A DNA stretch of 64,000 nucleotides from Paracrocinitomix sp039939375 (lineage in GTDB: Bacteria > Bacteroidota > Bacteroidia > Flavobacteriales_D > Crocinitomicaceae), in NCBI GenBank assembly GCA_039939375.1, contig JBDVJO010000011.1, positions 992,001-1,056,000 of the forward strand, given 5' to 3'. Under the pieces are notes generated by a model. It saw nothing but the letters and a program-made list of their open reading frames with translations, searched no databases and was not told the DNA's origin. Below are positions 16,812-25,698 of the stretch, in pieces. Made by a program: the position numbers and the translations under genes. The stretch's first letter is position 1, and each line of letters opens with the position of its first letter.

Positions 16812-18052
16812 TGTTATACTATCTTTTTCAATATCTAGACGAAATCGGAATGCCAGGAGCTGGTGTGATGGACTACATCTCATTTAGAGCAGCATTTGCG
16901 ATTATTACTTCACTTTTAATTTCAATGGTTTTCGGTAACCGTCTGATTAATTTATTGCGTAAACAACAAGTTGGTGAAACGGTTCGTGATTTAGGTCTTG
17001 AAGGTCAAAAAGAAAAAGAAGGAACCCCAACTATGGGAGGCTTAATCATTCTGGCTTCTATATTGATTCCAACTGTATTGTTTGCAAAGCTTGATAATAT
17101 CTATGTTCAATTGATGTTAGCCTCTACAATCCTGTTTGGATTGATCGGTTTTATTGATGACTATATCAAGGTATTCAAGAAAAACAAAGAAGGATTAGCA
17201 GGTAGATTTAAGGTGATCGGTCAGATAGCGGTAGGAGCTTTGATTGGTTCTGTTTTGTATTTCCACCCTGATGTGCAAGTTCACGAGAATGTGTCAAAAG
17301 ACTACGTGGTAACCTCAATTCAAGAAGATGTAACTGATAAACATCAGATTGTTCCTGAAGGAACAAAGTATGTCATGAAAAAAGACATGACAACCACTAT
17401 TCCTTTTGTAAAAGGAAATGAGTTTAATTATAACTGGATTATTGGGGATAGCAATAAAAGTTATGGGTGGTTATTGTTTATACCTGTTGTGATCATTATA
17501 GTAACGGCTGTTTCAAACGGCGCTAACATGACAGATGGCTTGGATGGTTTGGCTACTGGAACTTCTGCAATAATTGGGATTGCCCTAGCCATTTTCGCCT
17601 ATGTATCAGGTCACATTGAGTTCGCTGACTATCTCGGAGTGATGTATATACCGTATTCTTCAGAGTTGGTAATCTTCATCTCTGCATTCATGGGGGCTTG
17701 CATAGGTTTTTTGTGGCACAACTCTTATCCTGCAAAAGTATTTATGGGGGATACCGGTTCATTAGCAATCGGTGGAATCATAGCCACTTTCGCCATTATC
17801 ATCAGAAAAGAATTATTGATTCCTGTTTTATGCGGGGTATTCTTAATTGAAAATGTTTCAGTAATGCTTCAGGTGGGGTGGTTCAAATACACCAAAAAGA
17901 GAACTGGAGAAGGAAGACGAATCTTTTTGATGGCGCCTCTTCATCATCATTACCAAAAGAAAGGTATGCATGAGGCAAAAATCGTTTCTCGCTTCTGGAT
18001 AGTAGGAGTAATACTCGCAGTAATAACAATTGTAACACTGAAATTAAGATAG
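16811..18052 (+). CDS. mraY: Phospho-MurNAc-pentapeptide transferase MraY
   Basis: A 413-residue polytopic membrane enzyme that moves phospho-MurNAc-pentapeptide to undecaprenyl phosphate to form lipid I. The key acidic motifs FIDDYIKV and NMTDGLDGLATG and the HHHYQKKG loop are present. It is longer than the ~360 residues of E. coli MraY because of an extra extracytoplasmic stretch between the helices (about 155-205, rich in charged residues). I recall similar insertions from other Bacteroidetes. The start overlaps murE by 1 base. A 118-base gap with repeats separates it from murD. Confidence 0.96.
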   Translation: MLYYLFQYLDEIGMPGAGVMDYISFRAAFAIITSLLISMVFGNRLINLLRKQQVGETVRDLGLEGQKEKEGTPTMGGLIILASILIPTVLFAKLDNIYVQLMLASTILFGLIGFIDDYIKVFKKNKEGLAGRFKVIGQIAVGALIGSVLYFHPDVQVHENVSKDYVVTSIQEDVTDKHQIVPEGTKYVMKKDMTTTIPFVKGNEFNYNWIIGDSNKSYGWLLFIPVVIIIVTAVSNGANMTDGLDGLATGTSAIIGIALAIFAYVSGHIEFADYLGVMYIPYSSELVIFISAFMGACIGFLWHNSYPAKVFMGDTGSLAIGGIIATFAIIIRKELLIPVLCGVFLIENVSVMLQVGWFKYTKKRTGEGRRIFLMAPLHHHYQKKGMHEAKIVSRFWIVGVILAVITIVTLKLR

Positions 18053-18070
18053 AATAAAAATGAAATCGCC

Positions 18071-18150
18071 CTCCGAGCGGAGTCGAGGAGAAGACTTTAA
18101 AAAATAATTGGTAAAACTTCCCCTTTTGGAGGGGGATTGAGGGGGAGGAT
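18071..18150. repeat. Two intergenic inverted-repeat elements
   Basis: Between mraY and murD lie CTCCGAGCGGAG (18071-18082, arms CTCCG/CGGAG) followed by TCGAGGAG, and then CCCCTTTTGGAGGGG (18120-18134) followed by a second G-rich run up to 18147. The first resembles the loop of the 10.7-kb hairpins when read on the other strand (TCGACTcCGCTC). Confidence 0.6.
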
Positions 18151-18170
18151 CTCTTGACGAATAACAATAG

Positions 18171-19541
18171 ATGACAACAAAAACACAAAATATCGTAATT
18201 CTAGGAGCCGGCGAGAGCGGGGTTGGAGCGGCGTTGCTAGCGAAAGCAAAAGGGCATACTGTTTTTGTTTCTGATAAAGGAAAAATTAAACCTTCCTATC
18301 AAAAAGAATTGAATGAAAACGAAATCGAATTTGAAGCTGAAACACATTCGATAGAAAGAATTTTAGCAGCAGATTTGATTATAAAATCGCCCGGAATTCC
18401 TGAAAAAGTTCAGCTTATTCAAGATGCATTGGCCAAGGATATTCCTGTCATTTCTGAAATAGAATATGCAGGAAGATTTACCGATAAAAAAATGATCTGC
18501 ATTACCGGAAGCAACGGTAAAACAACGACAACCATGTGGATTCATCATGTCCTTAAAAAAGCAGGTTTGGAAGTTGCTATGGCAGGTAATGTTGGAGAGT
18601 CTTTAGCAAGACAGGTGGTAGAAGATAGACCTGGATATTATGTGGTTGAATTGAGCTCTTTTCAATTAGACGGAATGTTTGACTTCAAAGCGGATATCGC
18701 CATCCTTCTAAATATCACTCCTGATCATCTTGACAGATACGATTACGAAATGCAAAACTACGTTGATTCTAAATTTAGAATTACGCAAAATTTAACCGAG
18801 AATGACTGGTTTGTCTACAATGCAGACGATCCAATTATTGTCAATGAAATAGCCAAAAGAGAGATAAAAGCTCAAATGGCGCCATTCTCACTTGAAAAAG
18901 TTGAAGGAATGGTTGGATACACAAACAACAATCAAATCAATATAAACCTATCTGCTGTTAACAACCCAGCAGACTTAAAACCAGAATTTGCTATGTCGAT
19001 TCACGATTTATCCCTTAAGGGCAAGCACAATGCACAAAACTCAATGGCGTCAGGTATTACGTCAAAAATTTTACAGATTCGTAACGAGTCTATCAGAGAG
19101 AGTCTTTCTGATTTCAAAAACGTTGAACACAGATTAGAGTTTGTGGCAAAAGTTAACGGAATTGAATTCATTAATGATTCAAAAGCTACAAACGTTAATT
19201 CATCTTGGTATGCTTTAGAGAGCATGGATAAGCCAACTGTATGGATTGTAGGTGGTGTAGATAAAGGAAATGATTATGATGCTTTATTAGAGCTTGTTCA
19301 AGATAAAGTAAGCGCTATCGTTTGCCTTGGAAAAGACAACGATAAAATCAAAGAAGCTTTCTCCGGAAAAGTAGATGTTATTGCTGAAGCAGGATCTGCT
19401 TTAGAGGCAGTTGCTTTAGGGTATCAGTTGGCGAAAAACAACCAAACGGTATTGTTATCGCCTGCTTGCGCTTCGTTTGATTTATTTGAAAACTACGAAG
19501 ATAGAGGAGCACAATTTAAAGCTGCAGTTAGAGCATTATAA
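18171..19541 (+). CDS. murD: UDP-MurNAc-L-Ala D-Glu ligase MurD
   Basis: A 456-residue Mur ligase adding D-glutamate. The N-terminal nucleotide-binding domain begins NIVILGAGESGVGAA. The ATP loop GSNGKTTT lies at 113-120, and FINDSKATN and VWIVGGVDKG are characteristic of MurD. Its length is normal. It starts 118 bases after mraY and ends 10 bases before ftsW, so it may have a secondary promoter, but none matches the phylum consensus clearly. Confidence 0.96.
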   Translation: MTTKTQNIVILGAGESGVGAALLAKAKGHTVFVSDKGKIKPSYQKELNENEIEFEAETHSIERILAADLIIKSPGIPEKVQLIQDALAKDIPVISEIEYAGRFTDKKMICITGSNGKTTTTMWIHHVLKKAGLEVAMAGNVGESLARQVVEDRPGYYVVELSSFQLDGMFDFKADIAILLNITPDHLDRYDYEMQNYVDSKFRITQNLTENDWFVYNADDPIIVNEIAKREIKAQMAPFSLEKVEGMVGYTNNNQININLSAVNNPADLKPEFAMSIHDLSLKGKHNAQNSMASGITSKILQIRNESIRESLSDFKNVEHRLEFVAKVNGIEFINDSKATNVNSSWYALESMDKPTVWIVGGVDKGNDYDALLELVQDKVSAIVCLGKDNDKIKEAFSGKVDVIAEAGSALEAVALGYQLAKNNQTVLLSPACASFDLFENYEDRGAQFKAAVRAL

Positions 19542-19551
19542 TTGAAGTAGT

Positions 19552-20751
19552 TTGAAAGGTCTGTTTAAATATTTAGGCGGAGACCGGAATATTTGGATAC
19601 TAGCGATTTTGCTTGGTGTCATCTCTGTAGTCTCTGTGTTTAGCTTTATTCCCATACTTGTTAAAGTAAAGGGCTTAAGCTACTCTTTCCTATTTTTTAA
19701 GCATTTTTTCTTACTTGTCCTAGGTTTTGGACTGATGTACGCAGTTCACTGGATACCTACAAAAGTCTACTCCAAATTATCGAAGATCATTTTCTATGTT
19801 TCGGTAATTTTACTGGTGTTGACCATGTTTATGGGCGAAAGTGTTAATGGTGCAGATAGATGGTTGAAGATTCCGTTTTTACCGCTTTCTTTTCAAACCT
19901 CTGATTTTGCAAAATTGGCATTAGTAATATACCTAGCTAGACAATTAGTAAAGAGAAAAGATCAATTTCAAGATTTTCAAATTGTGTTTAAGCACATCCT
20001 ATTGCCTATTGGAATTACCATGTTCCTAATCCTTCCATCTAATCTTTCTACCGCCGCTCTGGTTGGTTTGATTGCTTTTGTAATGATGGTGTTAGCTAAG
20101 TTTCCTTGGAAATGGATTGGGTTGTCAGTAGGTGGTGTTGTAGGTGCTTTTTCAATATTATTATTAGTATCGTCAGTTGCGCCTGAAGCCTTGCCACGGG
20201 TTGAAACTTGGAGAAATAGAATTGTGAGGATGTTCGCTGATGAGGGAGAAATAAACCCTCAAGAGAATATGCAGGTGAACAATGCGCTGGCAGCAATTAA
20301 AAACGGTGCAATTCCTAAAGGTCCTGGGAAGGGGGTGTTGAAGCATTATATTCCTGAAGCTTATGCTGATTTTTACTTTGCGGCTTTAATCGAGGAAGGT
20401 GGGTTGATTGCTGCGCTAATAGTGATTATGCTTTATATGTGGTTGTTTTTTAGGTTTATAAAAACAGGACTCGCCGCCGACAATTTATTTGCCACCTATC
20501 TCGTGATGGGGATAGGCATTATGATGATGTCTCAAGTGATGGTTAATATGATGGTAAGCACCAAGCTAATGCCAGTGACGGGTCAAAATATGCCGTTATT
20601 GAGTATGGGAGGAACATCTGCTTGGTTTACTTGTCTTGGGTTTGGAATAGTACTGGGTGTAAGTAGAGAGCATTTCAAAGAAGATAAAAAAAGTACAAAA
20701 AACGGAACTAAAAACGAAATTAAAACGGAGGTAGAAGATGCCATTGCGTAA
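19552..20751 (+). CDS. ftsW: Septal glycan polymerase FtsW
   Basis: A 399-residue SEDS protein with ~10 transmembrane helices that polymerises lipid II at the septum together with FtsI. Typical segments are VNGADRWLKIPFLPLSFQTSDFAKLALVIY (short conserved parts) and PVTGQNMPLLSMGGTSAW near the C-terminus. The frame has a stop at 19543 and no ATG before the conserved region, so TTG at 19552 is the likely start. The hydrophilic tail (about 377-399) is lysine-rich. Its last 14 bases overlap murG. Confidence 0.94.
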   Translation: MKGLFKYLGGDRNIWILAILLGVISVVSVFSFIPILVKVKGLSYSFLFFKHFFLLVLGFGLMYAVHWIPTKVYSKLSKIIFYVSVILLVLTMFMGESVNGADRWLKIPFLPLSFQTSDFAKLALVIYLARQLVKRKDQFQDFQIVFKHILLPIGITMFLILPSNLSTAALVGLIAFVMMVLAKFPWKWIGLSVGGVVGAFSILLLVSSVAPEALPRVETWRNRIVRMFADEGEINPQENMQVNNALAAIKNGAIPKGPGKGVLKHYIPEAYADFYFAALIEEGGLIAALIVIMLYMWLFFRFIKTGLAADNLFATYLVMGIGIMMMSQVMVNMMVSTKLMPVTGQNMPLLSMGGTSAWFTCLGFGIVLGVSREHFKEDKKSTKNGTKNEIKTEVEDAIA

Positions 20752-21838
20752 AGTTATAATATCAGGAGGCGGTACCGGAGGGCATATCTTTCCGGCTATT
20801 GCGATTGCAAATAAAATCAAGGAAGAATATCCTGATGCTGAAATCTTGTTTGTAGGAGCTGAAGGTAAAATGGAAATGGAAAAAGTGCCTAAGGCAGGAT
20901 ACGAGATCGTTGGTTTACCTATTAGAGGTTTGCAAAGAAAATTGACCTTAAAAAATTTAGCAGTGCCATTTAAGTTGATTCAGTCTTTGATGAAATCTAA
21001 GAAAATCATCAAAACCTTTAAGCCAGATATCGCTATAGGTGTCGGTGGGTATGCAAGTGCGGCAGTGGTTAAAGTTGCGGCTAAAAAGAAGGTGCCAACC
21101 TTGTTGCAAGAGCAAAATTCTTATCCAGGAATTACGAATAAAATACTAGCGAAAAGGGCGAAAACCATTTGTGTTGCATATGATCATTTGGAGCGCTTTT
21201 TTGATAAAGATAAGATTGTAAAGACCGGAAATCCGGTACGTTCAGAAGTTGTTCAAATTGAAGGGAAAAGAGAGGCTGCTTTCAAACATTTTGGGTTAGA
21301 TCCAAATAAAAAAACGGTGTTAATTATTGGCGGAAGTTTAGGAGCAAGAACCTTGAATGAAAGCCTTAAAAAAGATGTGCAGCAATTAATAGAAAAGGAT
21401 GTTCAGCTGATTTGGCAATGCGGAAAAGTGTATTTGGACAACCTGAAGCCAATTGTAGATGAATTGAAAACTGATAATATCTACCTGTCAGATTTTGTTT
21501 ATCAAATGGACTTGGCTTATGCGGCGGCGGATATAATTGTTTCTAGAGCTGGTGCAATGTCTGTTTCAGAAGTTTGTTTGATTGGAAAACCAGTAATTCT
21601 GGTTCCTTCTCCAAATGTGTCAGAAGATCATCAAACGAAAAACGCCATGGCCTTGGTTGATGAAAATGCTGCGATTCTGGTGAAAGATATAGAAGCCAAA
21701 GAGAAGTTAGTTCCGGCTATTAATGCATTAATTGATGACGAAGAAAAGTGTAAAAGCCTTTCTCAAAACATTATAAAACTAGGCATTGCAGATGCCCCAG
21801 ATAGAATTTTAAAAGAAATAATTAAAATCGTAAAATAA
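20738..21838 (+). CDS. murG: Lipid II synthase MurG
   Basis: A 366-residue GT28 glycosyltransferase that transfers GlcNAc from UDP-GlcNAc to lipid I at the inner face of the membrane. The glycine-rich loop GGGTGGH (10-16), GVGGYAS, LLQEQNSYPG and SRAGAMSVSE donor-binding segments are all present. Its ATG lies 14 bases inside the ftsW end. The following 58 bases before murC contain five degenerate 7-base units. Confidence 0.96.
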   Translation: MPLRKVIISGGGTGGHIFPAIAIANKIKEEYPDAEILFVGAEGKMEMEKVPKAGYEIVGLPIRGLQRKLTLKNLAVPFKLIQSLMKSKKIIKTFKPDIAIGVGGYASAAVVKVAAKKKVPTLLQEQNSYPGITNKILAKRAKTICVAYDHLERFFDKDKIVKTGNPVRSEVVQIEGKREAAFKHFGLDPNKKTVLIIGGSLGARTLNESLKKDVQQLIEKDVQLIWQCGKVYLDNLKPIVDELKTDNIYLSDFVYQMDLAYAAADIIVSRAGAMSVSEVCLIGKPVILVPSPNVSEDHQTKNAMALVDENAAILVKDIEAKEKLVPAINALIDDEEKCKSLSQNIIKLGIADAPDRILKEIIKIVK

Positions 21839-21857
21839 GCTTGGGTCCAAATGCAAA

Positions 21858-21892
21858 AGTCTTAAGTCTTTTGTCTTGAATCTTGGTTCTAG
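21858..21892. repeat. Heptad array NNTCTNN before murC
   Basis: Five consecutive 7-base units, AGTCTTA, AGTCTTT, TGTCTTG, AATCTTG and GTTCTAG, have TCT at 21860, 21867, 21874, 21881 and 21888. The array ends 4 bases before the murC ATG, so it occupies the place of the ribosome-binding region. Confidence 0.8.
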
Positions 21893-21896
21893 GAAA

Positions 21897-23270
21897 ATGA
21901 ATTTTAACCAAATAAATACAGTCTATTTTATCGGAATCGGAGGAATCGGAATGTCGGCACTTGCACGTTATTTCCATTCTCAAGGAAAACGAGTGGTGGG
22001 TTACGATAAAACTGAAACTGCGTTGACCAAAGATTTGGTGTCTGAAGGAATTGAAGTTCATTACGAAGATTTAGGAATGGCGGTGTTGGACCAATTTTCA
22101 CATCTAAATACTTTGGTAGTGTACACACCAGCGATTCCAAAAGAATTTGGTGAATTAAGAGCTTTCCAAGACCATCATTTTAACGTGATTAAACGAGCGA
22201 AAGCTCTGGGAATAATTTCTGAAAATTTTGACACTTTTGCTGTTGCAGGAACTCATGGTAAAACCACTACATCCACCATACTTGCACATGTTTTAAATGG
22301 AACACCAGATAAAGTCAATGCATTTATCGGCGGAATTGCATCCAATTATAATTCTAACTGTATTATTAATGTTGGTGCAAACAGAGTAGTTGTCGAAGCT
22401 GATGAATTTGATCGATCATTTTTAACCTTGCAGCCTAACAACTCCATCATAACTTCAATGGATGCTGATCATTTGGATATCTACGGAGACGGCAACCATT
22501 TAAAGACATCTTTTAACGAATTCATCAATCTCACAAAAAGCTATGGTTTGCTGATGATCAACTCAACGATTGATTTAAGTGAATTTGACCTGTCTACCAA
22601 TATAAGAATCATTACCTATGGCGTGGATAACAATCCGGATTGGAGATTACATGCTTTAAAATATACCGAAGGAAAGTTCTTTTTTGATATCATTTCAAGA
22701 TCGGAGATTTACAGAAATATTGAATTTGGTTTACCAGGTCAGCATAACGCAGAAAATGCAACGGCCGTTTTTGCGCTTTGTATTGAGCAAGGTGTTGCAG
22801 AAGAAGATATAAGGGCTGCGTTTAAGTCATTTAAAGGGGTTAAACGAAGATTTGATTTCAAAGTAAGACGACCAGAAATTTCAGTGATTGATGATTATGC
22901 GCATCATCCAACTGAGATCGAAGCTTTTTTAAGATCGGTTAAAAAATTATATCCGCAAAAGAAAATTACAGCAGTATTCCAGCCTCATTTATTCTCTAGA
23001 ACAAGAGATTTCATGGATGCATTTGCAGAGGCTTTAGCAATTGCTGATGAGTTGTTCTTGTTGCCAATTTATCCTGCAAGAGAAGCGCCTATTGAGGGAA
23101 TCACTTCAGAGATTTTACTAGAAAAAGTGAATCTATATGACAAGGAGATGAGCTCAAAAGCGACCATTGTTCAAGATATTCAAGCAAATGAACAAGAGGT
23201 AGTTTGCATAATCGGAGCAGGAGATATTGATACCATTGTAGAACCAATCGCCAACATTTATAAGGGATGA
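21897..23270 (+). CDS. murC: UDP-MurNAc L-alanine ligase MurC
   Basis: A 457-residue Mur ligase that adds L-alanine to UDP-MurNAc. The N-terminal FIGIGGIGMSALARYF, the ATP loop GTHGKTT (118-124), ADEFDRSF and DDYAHHPTE are diagnostic of MurC. A TTG at 21876 would add 7 residues drawn from the repeat array, so the ATG at 21897 is preferred. Its TGA overlaps the ftsQ ATG by 4 bases (ATGA). Confidence 0.95.
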   Translation: MNFNQINTVYFIGIGGIGMSALARYFHSQGKRVVGYDKTETALTKDLVSEGIEVHYEDLGMAVLDQFSHLNTLVVYTPAIPKEFGELRAFQDHHFNVIKRAKALGIISENFDTFAVAGTHGKTTTSTILAHVLNGTPDKVNAFIGGIASNYNSNCIINVGANRVVVEADEFDRSFLTLQPNNSIITSMDADHLDIYGDGNHLKTSFNEFINLTKSYGLLMINSTIDLSEFDLSTNIRIITYGVDNNPDWRLHALKYTEGKFFFDIISRSEIYRNIEFGLPGQHNAENATAVFALCIEQGVAEEDIRAAFKSFKGVKRRFDFKVRRPEISVIDDYAHHPTEIEAFLRSVKKLYPQKKITAVFQPHLFSRTRDFMDAFAEALAIADELFLLPIYPAREAPIEGITSEILLEKVNLYDKEMSSKATIVQDIQANEQEVVCIIGAGDIDTIVEPIANIYKG

Positions 23271-24055
23271 AAAAGTGGTTGAAAAATAGCTTGTGGTTGG
23301 TATTTCTGATAGTTGTTGGATTGATAATGAGTTTTGTGAAAGACTCTCAAAATGAGCGCGCGGTCGGAATTCCGGACGTTGATATTGAAGTGTTTGAGGA
23401 TATGATTTTCTTAAGTGAAGAAGATATTCTGAATCGGTTACGAGATAAACACTACATAGGAGAAGATAAAAAGTACAGCCAAATGGAGCTGGAAAAAATT
23501 GAGTTGTTCATTGCTGAAATGCCAGAGGTGAAAAGCGTGCAAGTTTATACTTATTTAAGTGGAAAATGGGTGATTGAAATGTCGCTAAGACAGCCAATTG
23601 CGCGAATCTTTAATCAAGACGGCACCAGTTGTTATTTAGATCAAGATGGACGATTAATGCCCCTTTCACCTAATTATACTGCACATGTAGTAACTGTTGA
23701 TGGGAATATAAATGAAACCGATTACGGTAAATCCGTTGATAAGATAATCAACAATGACTCATTGATAACTCTTGAGATCTTGGATGATTTGTACGAGATT
23801 TCAAATTATGTTTGTAATGATGAGTACCTATCTGCTCAAATCACTCACATTCATATAAATAGCTATGATGAATTTGAGTTTATTCCGCGGGTAGGTGATC
23901 AGCGAATCATGTTTGGAGATGCTGAGTATGCAGTTGGCAAGTTTAAAAAGCTTGAATATTTCTATACTGAAGGCATGAGTAGAACGGGATGGGATGAGTA
24001 TGATACGATTAATGTAATGTATAAGGGGCAAGTGGTTTGCTCAAAACGAAATTGA
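23267..24055 (+). CDS. ftsQ: Division protein FtsQ
   Basis: A 262-residue single-pass membrane protein. A basic N-terminus (KKWLKNS) precedes one helix (about 9-25) and a periplasmic part with a POTRA-like region (about 33-105) and the FtsQ beta domain (RQPIARIFNQDGTSCYLDQDGRLMPLS region). FtsQ links the Z ring to FtsL and the septal synthases. Identity rests on topology, the conserved DQDGRLMPL segment and the position between murC and ftsA. Its stop codon forms part of the first unit of a heptad array. Confidence 0.88.
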   Translation: MKKWLKNSLWLVFLIVVGLIMSFVKDSQNERAVGIPDVDIEVFEDMIFLSEEDILNRLRDKHYIGEDKKYSQMELEKIELFIAEMPEVKSVQVYTYLSGKWVIEMSLRQPIARIFNQDGTSCYLDQDGRLMPLSPNYTAHVVTVDGNINETDYGKSVDKIINNDSLITLEILDDLYEISNYVCNDEYLSAQITHIHINSYDEFEFIPRVGDQRIMFGDAEYAVGKFKKLEYFYTEGMSRTGWDEYDTINVMYKGQVVCSKRN

Positions 24056-24094
24056 GAAAATAGATTTTAGAATAAAGAGCAAAGAAGAAAGACT
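24053..24094. repeat. Heptad array NNAGANN after ftsQ
   Basis: AGA recurs at 24055, 24062, 24069, 24076, 24083 and 24090, exactly every 7 bases for six units. This is the reverse complement of the NNTCTNN arrays found elsewhere. The first unit includes the ftsQ stop codon. Confidence 0.8.
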
Positions 24095-24201
24095 TGGTTT
24101 TGTAAAGTTTAATCCTTTGACTCTCTTTTAAAATCAATTGAAATTAATAAAAGTAGATTAAAGAAGTTGATGAAGGAACGAGACCAATTCTTTGTTCTTT
24201 A
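24073..24201 (+). other. Predicted long-range RNA stem between ftsQ and ftsA
   Basis: TAAAGAGCAAAGAA (24073-24086) pairs over 14 bases with TTCTTTGTTCTTTA (24188-24201), with a single G-U pair and a loop of about 101 bases. If transcribed, this would fold within the ftsQ-ftsA spacer. No experimental support; the pairing follows from oppositely oriented heptad arrays. Confidence 0.35.
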
Positions 24202-24261
24202 AGTGAACGTCAGACTGAGCCTGTCGAAGTCAAAGTGAGCGATCTTTTGTCTTTAATCTGA
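24187..24261. repeat. Heptad units and dispersed repeat before ftsA
   Basis: TCT occurs at 24189 and 24196, then at 24243, 24250 and 24257, again with period 7. The gap between the two groups holds GTCAGACTGAGCCTGTCGAA (from 24209). Read on the other strand, that element carries the ACTTCGAC...GCTCAG core of the 10.7-kb hairpins. Confidence 0.7.
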
Positions 24262-24275
24262 AAAAAATAAACGAA

Positions 24276-25553
24276 ATGTCTGAAATAGTTGTAGGATTAG
24301 ATATCGGAACTACCAAAATAGCGTGTATCGTTGGTAGAAAGACGGATCATGAAAAAATCGAAATCTTGTCTATGGGCAAGTTCGAAAGTGTTGGGGTGAC
24401 TAGAGGTGTTGTTTCTAACATTGAAAAAACGGTACACTCAATAAAAGCGGCAGTTGCTGAAGCTCAAGATAGAGTTGAAGGTGAATTGATCGTGAAGGTA
24501 GTGAACGTTGGTATTGCAGGTCAGCACATTTCTTCTTTGCAGCACAGAGGTATGTTGATGAGAAACGACCTAGAAACTGAGATCTCTCAAAAGGATATTG
24601 ATCAATTGGTTGAAGACATGTATAAGTTGGTGATGCAACCGGGTGAAGAAATAATTCACGTATTGCCGCAAGAATATATTGTTGACAATGAGCAAGGAAT
24701 TAAAGATCCAATCGGAATGGCAGGGGTAAGACTGGAGGCAAATTTTCACATTATTACTGGTCAAATTGCTGCAGCAAAAAACATTAAAAAATGCGTTGAC
24801 AAATCTGATTTAGAAGTTGACGAAATGATATTAGAGCCATTAGCATCATCTGAAGCTGTACTTTCTGAAGAAGAAAAAGAAGCAGGTGTTGTATTGGTAG
24901 ATATTGGAGGTGGAACCACAGATGTTGCCATTTTCCAAGATGGAATTATTAGACACACGGCTGTTATTCCTTTCGGAGGTAACGTGATTACTGAAGATAT
25001 TAAAGAAGGATGTACCATCATGAAGCGTCAAGCTGAATTGCTAAAAGTAAAATTTGGTTCTGCTTTAGCTTCAGAGTGTCAAGAAAATGAAATTGTTTGT
25101 ATTCCTGGTTTAAGAGGTAGAGAACCTAAAGAGATTTCAGTGCGCAATTTGGCTTCTATCATTCAAGCAAGAATGGAAGAAATCATTGAGCATGTGAATT
25201 TTGAAATTAAGAATTCAGGGTTCGAAAAGAAATTGATTGGTGGAATCGTAGTGACCGGAGGTGGAGCTCAATTAAAACACATTACACAATTGTTTGAGTA
25301 CATAACCGGAATGGATTCAAGAATCGGTTACCCAAATGAGCACTTGGCGCCTTCTACCTTGGTAGATAATATTACAAGTCCAATGTACGCTACGGGTATT
25401 GGGTTAGTGATTAAAGGATTCACAAATTCATACGGTAATGCAGAAGCAGAATCAAACGTGACGGTAGCAAAAAACCATTCTACAAAAACCAAAGGAAGTT
25501 TCTTTGATAAGATTCTTTCAAAAAGTAGAGCATGGTTTGAAGAGGAAGATTAA
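24276..25553 (+). CDS. ftsA: Division protein FtsA
   Basis: A 425-residue actin-like ATPase that anchors FtsZ to the membrane. Phosphate-binding loops GLDIGTTKIACIVG (N-terminus) and VVLVDIGGGTTDVAIF, and the adenosine motif VVTGGGAQL, are visible. The SHS2/1C domain lies at about 85-165. The last residues, FFDKILSKSRAWFEEE, form the amphipathic membrane-targeting helix. It lies 220 bases after ftsQ, in a repeat-rich gap, and may have its own promoter, though no exact TAnnTTTG is seen. Confidence 0.96.
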   Translation: MSEIVVGLDIGTTKIACIVGRKTDHEKIEILSMGKFESVGVTRGVVSNIEKTVHSIKAAVAEAQDRVEGELIVKVVNVGIAGQHISSLQHRGMLMRNDLETEISQKDIDQLVEDMYKLVMQPGEEIIHVLPQEYIVDNEQGIKDPIGMAGVRLEANFHIITGQIAAAKNIKKCVDKSDLEVDEMILEPLASSEAVLSEEEKEAGVVLVDIGGGTTDVAIFQDGIIRHTAVIPFGGNVITEDIKEGCTIMKRQAELLKVKFGSALASECQENEIVCIPGLRGREPKEISVRNLASIIQARMEEIIEHVNFEIKNSGFEKKLIGGIVVTGGGAQLKHITQLFEYITGMDSRIGYPNEHLAPSTLVDNITSPMYATGIGLVIKGFTNSYGNAEAESNVTVAKNHSTKTKGSFFDKILSKSRAWFEEED

Positions 25554-25698
25554 TCCCGAATGTTTTGGGAGAGTTTAATTCAAGTCACTAAGAAATTGAA
25601 AAACACTTGAAGCCCGAAGCGAAAGTACAGCCAAGACAAAAGTCTAGGTTTAAATGAAGTAAAATTAAGAGTTAGAGTTACAACAAAACGATAAAGCA

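Noticed and set aside
17883..18188. Minus-strand frame over the end of mraY and the intergenic repeat
   Set aside because: Antisense of conserved mraY and of the G-rich repeat; no family resemblance.
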